64,000 bases of DNA from Acanthochromis polyacanthus (lineage: Eukaryota > Chordata > Actinopteri > Pomacentridae). How positions within the stretch are numbered: position 1 is the stretch's first letter; each line of letters opens with the position of its first letter. The position numbers and the translations under genes were made by a program. Under the pieces are notes generated by a model. The model was not told the DNA's origin, did not search any database, and worked only from the letters and a program-made list of their open reading frames with translations. Shown piece after piece: positions 58,425-64,000 of this stretch. Location: contig NC_067135.1 of assembly GCF_021347895.1 (NCBI RefSeq), forward strand, positions 27,357,945-27,421,944. Reading direction: 5' to 3'.

Positions 58425-58720
58425 GGGAGGGGGAGGGGGGGGAGGGGGGCGCATCTGCACCGAATAGATAAGCCGCTGAGGGTTAGGGAGACACTTTAGA
58501 CCTGACTTTGGCGTCCGAGGGGAAGGGTCTCCCGGAATAAACAAAGATCACGTGGTGAAAATAACACGTCATAAGGCGGGACTTCCTGTAAAAGAGCACG
58601 TGGTAAGGCGGGACTTCCGGTTTAAAAAGGGGGCGGGGCCACCTGTCAAAGTTGTGACGTGGCAGCTTCTGATTGGAAGCTGTCATTTTTGACGAAAGGT
58701 GGTTTATATTCCTCTCTTAG
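58425..58720. promoter_or_regulatory. Promoter-like region with G-tract and duplicated CACGT/GGGACTTCC modules
   Basis: Two 22-base modules 32 bases apart (58565-58586 and 58597-58618) share CACGT, TAAGGCGGGACTTCC. Each contains an NF-kB-like GGGACTTCC, and on the other strand GGAAGT (ETS-like). Nearby are CACGTG E-boxes (58550s and 58597), TGACGTG (CRE-like, about 58655), a GC box (GGGGGCGGGGCC) and TATA-like elements (TTTAAAAAG at 58620, TTTATATTCC at 58703). Upstream is a G-rich tract (58416-58450) able to form quadruplexes. Dense sites of this kind are typical of animal DNA-virus promoters. The direction is undetermined; the minus-strand cluster begins about 500 bases away. Confidence 0.5.
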
Positions 58721-58756
58721 GTGGTGACACTGAGGTGTTGGAGCTTTTTTTTAATA

Positions 58757-58830
58757 TCACGAGGAGATGATGGTATTGAATACTGAGCTGAAGTCAGTGA
58801 TGACCACCCTAATAAAGGTGGACAGGATGA
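58757..58830 (-). repeat. Very short LINE RT shard
   Basis: The minus strand encodes FIRVVITDFSSVFNTIIS, matching the first catalytic-Asp motif of CR1/L2/Rex1-type reverse transcriptases (F-x-D-F-S-x-A-F-N-T-I). Only about 60-70 bases are alignable, so the family is not fixed. Confidence 0.4.
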
Positions 58831-59023
58831 ATTTAAATAGTCGTCCAGCTGCAGTTATGGAAAAGGTCAATGGCAGAAAATGGCATGTAACTGTAATAGT
58901 TGTGCTTCTGTGCTTTGTTGAGGAATGCAAATCAAGAGAAAAGCCACATGTCCTCACCCGATGCAAACAGGATGCTAACACGAGGTTGTATGCTGATTCC
59001 CTGTTGGGATACATGAAAACGCT

Positions 59024-59106
59024 GTGGTGGCAGCATCATGATGTGAAGCACGGTGGTGGTAGCATCATGATGTGAAGCACGGTGGTGGCGGCATCATGAT
59101 GTGAAG
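59024..59106. repeat. Minisatellite, 29-bp unit, derived from a Tc1 transposase segment
   Basis: About 2.8 copies of GTGGTGGCAGCATCATGATG with TGAAGCACG. Translated it gives KHGGGSIMM, the Tc1-transposase motif seen intact near 34590 in the Tc1 relic. So a Tc1 fragment has been tandemly amplified. Confidence 0.7.
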
Positions 59107-59385
59107 TCTTCCACTTGAGGGGGATACTTTTTATAGGCATATGTTGTATTTTATGTCATATGTTTTGAAGAAAAAAAATTAAATCAGAAATGGTAAAAGT
59201 AACTACTTCTTAGATGAATGCAGTGGAATTTTCCCTGTACCACTAAGTAGGAGTAATCACTAGTGACCCACACTTATCACATGATCTATAATCTAAATGT
59301 GAAAGTCTCATTTCAGAAAATTGTTTGGATTTAGCCATTTTCTGAGGATCAATGGCCTTTCCTCTGCTTTACTCTACTCTACTAC

Positions 59386-60300
59386 TTTGTCGACTTAAAA
59401 AAAGCTTTCGACACTATTGATCACAATATCCTGTTGAAAAAATTAGAACGCTACGGAATTAGAGGAATCGCAAATAAATGGATAAAAGATTATTTAACAA
59501 ATAGGTACCAATATGTTCAAATATCAAACAATAAATCAGAGTTACAAAAGATAGTATATGGAATTCCACAAGGTTCAATTTTGGGACCAAAATTATTTTT
59601 ACTGTACATAAATGATATTTGTAAAGTGACTAACCTTTTGCATTTTATTTTATTTGCAGATGATACCAATATATTTTGTTCTGGAAAGAATATTGATCAA
59701 CTTCTAAATACAGTGGAAGTCGAACTAAAAATTTTAAAATGCTGGTTTGATAGAAATAAACTTTCATTAAATCTAAACAAAACAAAATTTATTATTTTTA
59801 GTAATTTCCAATTGCCAATTTAATGTTTAAAATTAAAAATGACAGAGCTCCAAACTGTGTTCAGAACTTGTTCAAAATGAAAAGTACTTCATATGAACTT
59901 AGAGGATTATTTATGTTTACTAAGCCTAAAGCAAGAACTGATGTAAAGTTAAGAAGTTTTTCTTTCCAAGGTGTACATGTGTGGAACGCTCTCGAGGATG
60001 AACTGAAGTCTTGCACTTCATTATTTATATTTAAGAGAAAGCTTAAAGCCAAGTTAATGGAATCTTATTTAAGAAATTTATTGTAAGGCAAAATGTAAGC
60101 TTCTCTAAAATGCTTCTCTAGATTTTTGTTTCATTTTTCCTTTCAGCGTGAAAACTTAAGTTGTGATAAGGGTAGGCGATATAAGCTGTGCTTCAGCCTA
60201 TACCTTTTCAGTCATTGCCAACAGTAATTGTTTATTGTTAATTTGTTGTTTTGGATGCTGACTGAAATAAACTAAACTAAAAAAAACTAAAACTAAAACT
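59386..60300 (+). mobile_element. CR1/L2-type non-LTR retrotransposon, internally deleted
   Basis: The plus strand reads FVDLKKAFDTIDHNILLKKL, YGIRGIANKWIKDYLTNRYQ, YGIPQGSILGPKLFLLYIND, the FADDTNIF catalytic box and LSLNLNKTKFIIFSN up to 59823. A new frame from 59823 then gives the C-terminal end (PKARTDVKLRSFSFQGVHVW, NALEDELKS). The linker between thumb and C-terminus is deleted. The 3' end is an AAATAAACTAAACT repeat tail near 60260-60300. 5'-truncated. Relatively well preserved RT core. Clade by motif pattern; could be assigned to a narrower family by alignment. Confidence 0.8.
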
Positions 60301-60659
60301 CTTCCTCATGGCCTTTATTCAGCTGAAAATAAAGGAGGCATTCACCGTGTTCACAATCCTCTTATCTGCAGCAGAATGTGTTTCTTTCACCATGAAATGC
60401 ACGGCAGCATTTCTCACATTGCTCTGCTGTCTGAGGCATGCAAGTCAGGTGTCATAAGTGGAAAATGTTAACCATTGGACTCACCACACCCATGAGGAAA
60501 ACACACTCCTTCCTCCTGTGAGAGCTGCTATTATGTATTCCCATGTCCTCATATGCACACACACACACACACACCCACGTACACAAAGGTTGTCAGCCAG
60601 TATGCCAACTAAGTACTATTAGTACAGTAACTAATGGCAGGTTGTGCTTTGAATGCTGC
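60301..60659. other. No gene seen; short (CA)n
   Basis: Intergenic sequence between the LINE and the candidate TRIM first exon. A short CA repeat is at 60556-60575. Confidence 0.5.
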
Positions 60660-60864
60660 TATTTTAAGATTAGGCGGCGCTCAGTCAGGCCGGCAGAGAA
60701 ACGAGCGCTGGGCCCAGGAGAGGGAGGGCCGGGCTGATGAATAACTGTGGTGACGTTACATTTTCCTGTTTCACAGCTAGCCCTGTCATGTATTCACGCT
60801 CATTCATACAGCAGGAGTCACCTGTCAACAGCGAGGACCGACTCACCAGCTCCAGCTGACAGAA
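60660..60864 (+). other. Candidate non-coding first exon of the TRIM gene
   Basis: GC-rich block (GGCGGCGCTCAGTCAGGCCGG...GGGCCCAGGAGAGGG) ending AGCTGACAGAA before a strong donor GTAAGTATGG (60865). No long ORF. Position upstream of the TRIM coding exon, composition and donor fit a 5' UTR exon. The intron would run to an acceptor TGTTCCGCAG at about 62317 and otherwise holds AT-rich sequence without other features. Confidence 0.45.
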
Positions 60865-62337
60865 GTAAGTATGGGAGAGCTACAAATGTGATTATTCTTA
60901 TTATTGTGAGAGTTGTGGAAAAGACTGCACATGTGAATGAAAGTGAAATTAATCAGTTTAAATAGCTCAGACATGGACTGTTCAGAAGAGGATTATAGGC
61001 CGTAGATTTGTTCAGTTATTTGGATTTCAGACCTACTTCACAGGAAATCACAATAATGTAACAAGTTGTCTACGGGTTAAATGTTAGTTGGTGCTACTTT
61101 AAGCTAGGCTAGGTAAGAAATGTTACGCTCATGGTTTGGAGCGAAAGTTAAGTAACTGGGGCAGATTTGATGAACTCCTTGACATACATTTTCCCACTTT
61201 TAATTGCTCGTGCGTAGCTTTGAGATCATTAAAATTGTGCTTGTCTAAGTCAGAGTTTAACGTTTGGGGAAATATGCTTGTTTTGCATGTTTAGCTTAGC
61301 ATAAATCCTGAAAAGAGGGTAAAAAAGGTAGCTTTGTTATGACTTCACTGTGCTCGGCTAGTAAATAAAAATAATTCAGCACATAATAATTGATAAAACT
61401 TGATTTTACCCCTTGTTTTTTATGCAGAATAAACCAATTAGATATAATGTTTTAATAAATGCAAATGCAAGCTGTTTCTGATTAACTCCAGTGCCTACGC
61501 TAAGCTAAGCATTTGAAAACCAGCCACTAGTAGCCTAAATAAATAACCGCTGTGGGCCAAATGGAGATAAATAAACTAGCTTGTTTTTCGTTTTGTATTT
61601 TGATAAATATTTAAATCTAATAGCTTCCATTCCACATTTAGCTGCTAACTGACAGAATGTGTTAGCTTGCTATTATTACCCATTTAATATTGAGGAGATA
61701 TATTTGACCCGACACACAAAGTGATACAAATTTTAAAGATTTTCCATTACACTTAACAAAAATAACACAGAATTTGTCAAATTGCAATATTTTAAGCTAA
61801 TAAATGCTGCAGCAAGTGAGTGTAATTGGGTGAAAGTGCTTAAATGCGACTTATTCTGCAACACTTTTTTTCTCCGTGTGCATATAATTACTGACTTTTA
61901 TGGCGTCCTAAATGTTTAACCACCAGTTTGAGACCGGCTAGAAGTTACCACCTTAAGCAGGCCTCGTTTTAGCAGCAGGTAATCGTGAGTTCGTGTCTGA
62001 TTTTGGTGTGTCGGTGTGCCTGTTGTGTTATTATTGTGTCAGGCTGTGTTATTGTGATAATCTGTGGAAAGAGAAAGGTGTGTCTGGTGCGTGTAGTTGG
62101 GCAACAAAACAATGACTAATACACCAAACAGTGCTGGGTGTAGAAATCCTGAATTTCAAGAAGTGCATACCTCAATATATTTACACAGCTACTCACACAA
62201 GTAGAAGTATGTATTTTTGCTACACAACTATGCAGAACATCAACCATATGTGTAATTAGTTTGCTTCCTCTATCGATGATCTTCCTGTGACTGACTTCCC
62301 TGTTTACTGTTCCGCAGTCAATGCCTCCCCGGCAAAC

Positions 62338-62925
62338 ATGTTGCCACAAGAGCAGTTCCAGTGCACCATCTGCCAGCAGGTGTTCAGCGACCCAGTGACC
62401 ACTCCTTGTGGACACAACTTCTGCCAGTCCTGCATCCAGAGCGTGTGGGACAGCAGCTCCACCTGCCAGTGCCCCACCTGCAATAAATCCTTCACCTCCC
62501 GGCCTGAAATAAGCGTCAACACGGCCTTCAAGGAGCTGGCGGACAGCTTTAGGCAGATGGTGTCGTGCTCGTCCGCCTCGCCGCTGTCCGCAGTCAAACC
62601 GGGCGAGGTGGTGTGCGACGTCTGCGCCGCCACGGCCCGGCAGGTGAGGGCCCAGAAGTCCTGCCTGGCGTGTCTGACGTCGTACTGCGAAGCCCACCTG
62701 GAGCCCCACCGCAGGGTCGCCACGCTGAGGCTGCACAAGCTCATGGAGCCGGTGGGGGACCTGCAGGACCGGATGTGTAAGAAGCACGAGAGGCTGCTGG
62801 AGATGTTCTGCAGGGACGAGCAGAAGTGCGTTTGTCAGTTCTGCACCGAGACCGAGCACAAAGACCACCGGGCCGTCACGATAGAGGACGAGAGCAGCGA
62901 GAGGAAGGTGGAGTACGCCCTGTAG
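62338..62925 (+). CDS. TRIM-family E3 ubiquitin ligase, RING/B-box exon (partial)
   Basis: After an acceptor (GTTCCGCAG, about 62317) ATG at 62338 begins MLPQEQFQCTICQQVFSDPV. RING C3HC4: C9, C12, C24, H26, C29, C32, C45, C48. B-box 1 follows at about 90-125 (CDVCAATARQV...CLACLTSYCEAH), then B-box 2 at about 142-175 (CKKHERLLEMFCRDEQKCVC...CTETEHKDH). RING-B1-B2 is the tripartite N-terminus of TRIM25/TRIM47-type ligases, which attach ubiquitin to targets, many in antiviral signalling. The expected coiled coil and PRY/SPRY are missing: the frame ends at TAG 62923. A GTGGAGT site at about 62908 could be a donor, so later exons may lie beyond 64000; otherwise the gene is truncated. GC content is far above the surroundings. 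The GTG at 62287 gives a longer frame but lies before the acceptor. Confidence 0.85.
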   Translation: MLPQEQFQCTICQQVFSDPVTTPCGHNFCQSCIQSVWDSSSTCQCPTCNKSFTSRPEISVNTAFKELADSFRQMVSCSSASPLSAVKPGEVVCDVCAATARQVRAQKSCLACLTSYCEAHLEPHRRVATLRLHKLMEPVGDLQDRMCKKHERLLEMFCRDEQKCVCQFCTETEHKDHRAVTIEDESSERKVEYAL

Positions 62926-64000
62926 TCGTAGAGTCCAGCATGAAATTCACAGTTACCACCGACGTCTGTTCATTAGCGATAACAAGATATCTCATCAAAT
63001 TAAAGACTTTCCCCGACAATATCTTTAAGCTTTTTTCAATAAAACATATAGACACAGGAAGTAATGCAAGAAAGTACAGAAGACTAATAAACAATGAACT
63101 GCTCCTCTCAATTCCTCAATTAGACTTGACTCAATATGACATTATAAATCCCCGGAGGACATAAAGATGTTACAGCAGCGTGGATATTCAATCAATATTA
63201 ACTACTGTAAAATAAAATAAGACAAAATAAAATAAAAACAAGATAAGATAAAATAAAAAAAACTAAAATATAATATGAAAAAATAAAAAAGAATAAAGTA
63301 AAATTACATGTAATAAAATAAAACAATGTAAGATAAAAAATAAAATAAAACAACATTAATTAAATAAGAAAATAAGATAAAATACAACAAAAATAAGACA
63401 AAATAAAGTGAAATAAGTAAAATCTAAAAAAAAAAACATATGAAATATAAAATTGAAACTATGTGCACATGACATATGTTTACAGATATAATAAATTTAG
63501 ATTTAGACTTTATTCATCCCTAGAGGGAAATTCAGTTGTTGCAGCAGCGTGGATATTTAATAATTGGACAAAAAAAAAGGACAGCACAGAATATTAGGGT
63601 ATTAAATGAAGGTAAAATAATATAAAATAAAATAAAAATAAATTGAAATAAAGTTTTAAAATAAAATTAAGTGAAATAGAATAAAAATAAATTTAGATAA
63701 AATAAAATTAAGTGAAATAAAATAAATTATAGAAATATAATACAGAAAAAATCTACAGAATATAAAAGAGTGAGACAGAAATGTGCAAATGAGAATAGTT
63801 TGCATGTGCAAATGACAGAAGAAGGTGCTGATAAGTCTACAGATGCAATGACTGGCGTTTAGGATGTAATTTATCCAATATGTAAAGTGGTTTAATCAGC
63901 AGGTAAAGTGATAAAGTCCTGGAAGAACAGGTTTGGGGACCTTTTATGGTGGCGATGATGGTAGTCCACATTTATTATCCCACGTCTCCCAGACACATTC
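62926..64000. other. AAATA-rich low-complexity sequence and Rex1-type tail
   Basis: From about 63200 to 63740 the sequence is almost only A, T and scattered G (AAAATAAAATA), interrupted at 63501-63540 by a tail TTTATTCATCCCTAGAGGGA with AATTCAG, as in Rex1. GCAGCGTGGATATT occurs at both 63177 and 63544, so the low-complexity stretch contains a duplicated block. No gene seen. Confidence 0.6.

Noticed and set aside
58329..58544. ORF with a poly-Pro tract
   Set aside because: Comes from the G-rich tract read on the opposite strand; no other coding evidence.
62287..62337. Longer TRIM start at a GTG upstream
   Set aside because: It lies before a good splice acceptor and is not an ATG; the ATG at 62338 directly precedes the RING in the usual way.

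Overview
This window is nuclear DNA from a bony fish (teleost). The sequence is AT-rich, has split exons with GT/AG borders, and carries repeat families typical of teleosts: Rex1 and Rex3 non-LTR elements, PIF/Harbinger, hAT, Tc1/mariner and piggyBac-type MITEs, BEL/Pao and Ty3/gypsy remnants, and tRNA-derived SINEs. There is no bacterial-style operon, rRNA gene, true tRNA gene or CRISPR array. Most of the 64 kb is layered transposon debris. Three host genes or gene pieces, and one block of virus-like genes, stand out.

Layout. 0-5.1 kb: an L1-type remnant, a BEL/Pao gag remnant (+), and a Ty3/gypsy LTR with gag-like sequence (-) that contains two minisatellites. 5.2-9.1 kb: a small butyrophilin/MOG-like gene (+) with an IgV exon and a transmembrane exon; its second intron holds a complete Harbinger transposon (5895-8899, CAG target duplication). 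10.5-13.6 kb: an LTR fragment and a Rex3 element that ends in an assembly gap with a fold-back. 13.6-19 kb: a KMT5A-like SET-domain gene (-). Its 3' end is a tandem array in which one 111-bp phase-0 exon occurs three times, unchanged, between blocks of GGGGACA-rich satellite. A 533-bp piggyBac-type MITE sits inside the array. 19.5-20.1 kb: three ~190-bp tandem repeats upstream of that gene.

22.5-28.6 kb: a TTAA-flanked MITE, two Rex1 copies head to tail (one split by a 2,050-bp TG...CA element flanked by CAAT), then a RecQ-like helicase fragment. 29.6-35.4 kb: hAT remnants, a SINE, and a Tc1 relic broken by two different TA-flanked MITEs. 39.2-41.7 kb: a decayed Rex3 (-). 41.7-54 kb: no gene I can support; microsatellites, one SINE and a possible LTR-element end.

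54.5-58.7 kb: a compact minus-strand cluster with a Polinton/adintovirus-type integrase N-terminus, A-rich tandem repeats, three further unrecognised ORFs (one with a C-x2-C-x3-H-x4-H-x-C motif), and a promoter-like region with duplicated CACGT/GGGACTTCC modules. I read it as a relic of an integrated large DNA element or virus; it is one of the two most interesting loci here. 59.4-60.3 kb: a CR1/L2-type LINE. 60.7-62.9 kb: a likely non-coding first exon and the RING/B-box exon of a TRIM E3 ligase, whose remaining exons are not in view.

The host genes do not form a pathway. The Ig gene and the TRIM gene both belong to immune-related families that are large in fish, and the SET gene belongs to a histone-methyltransferase-like family.
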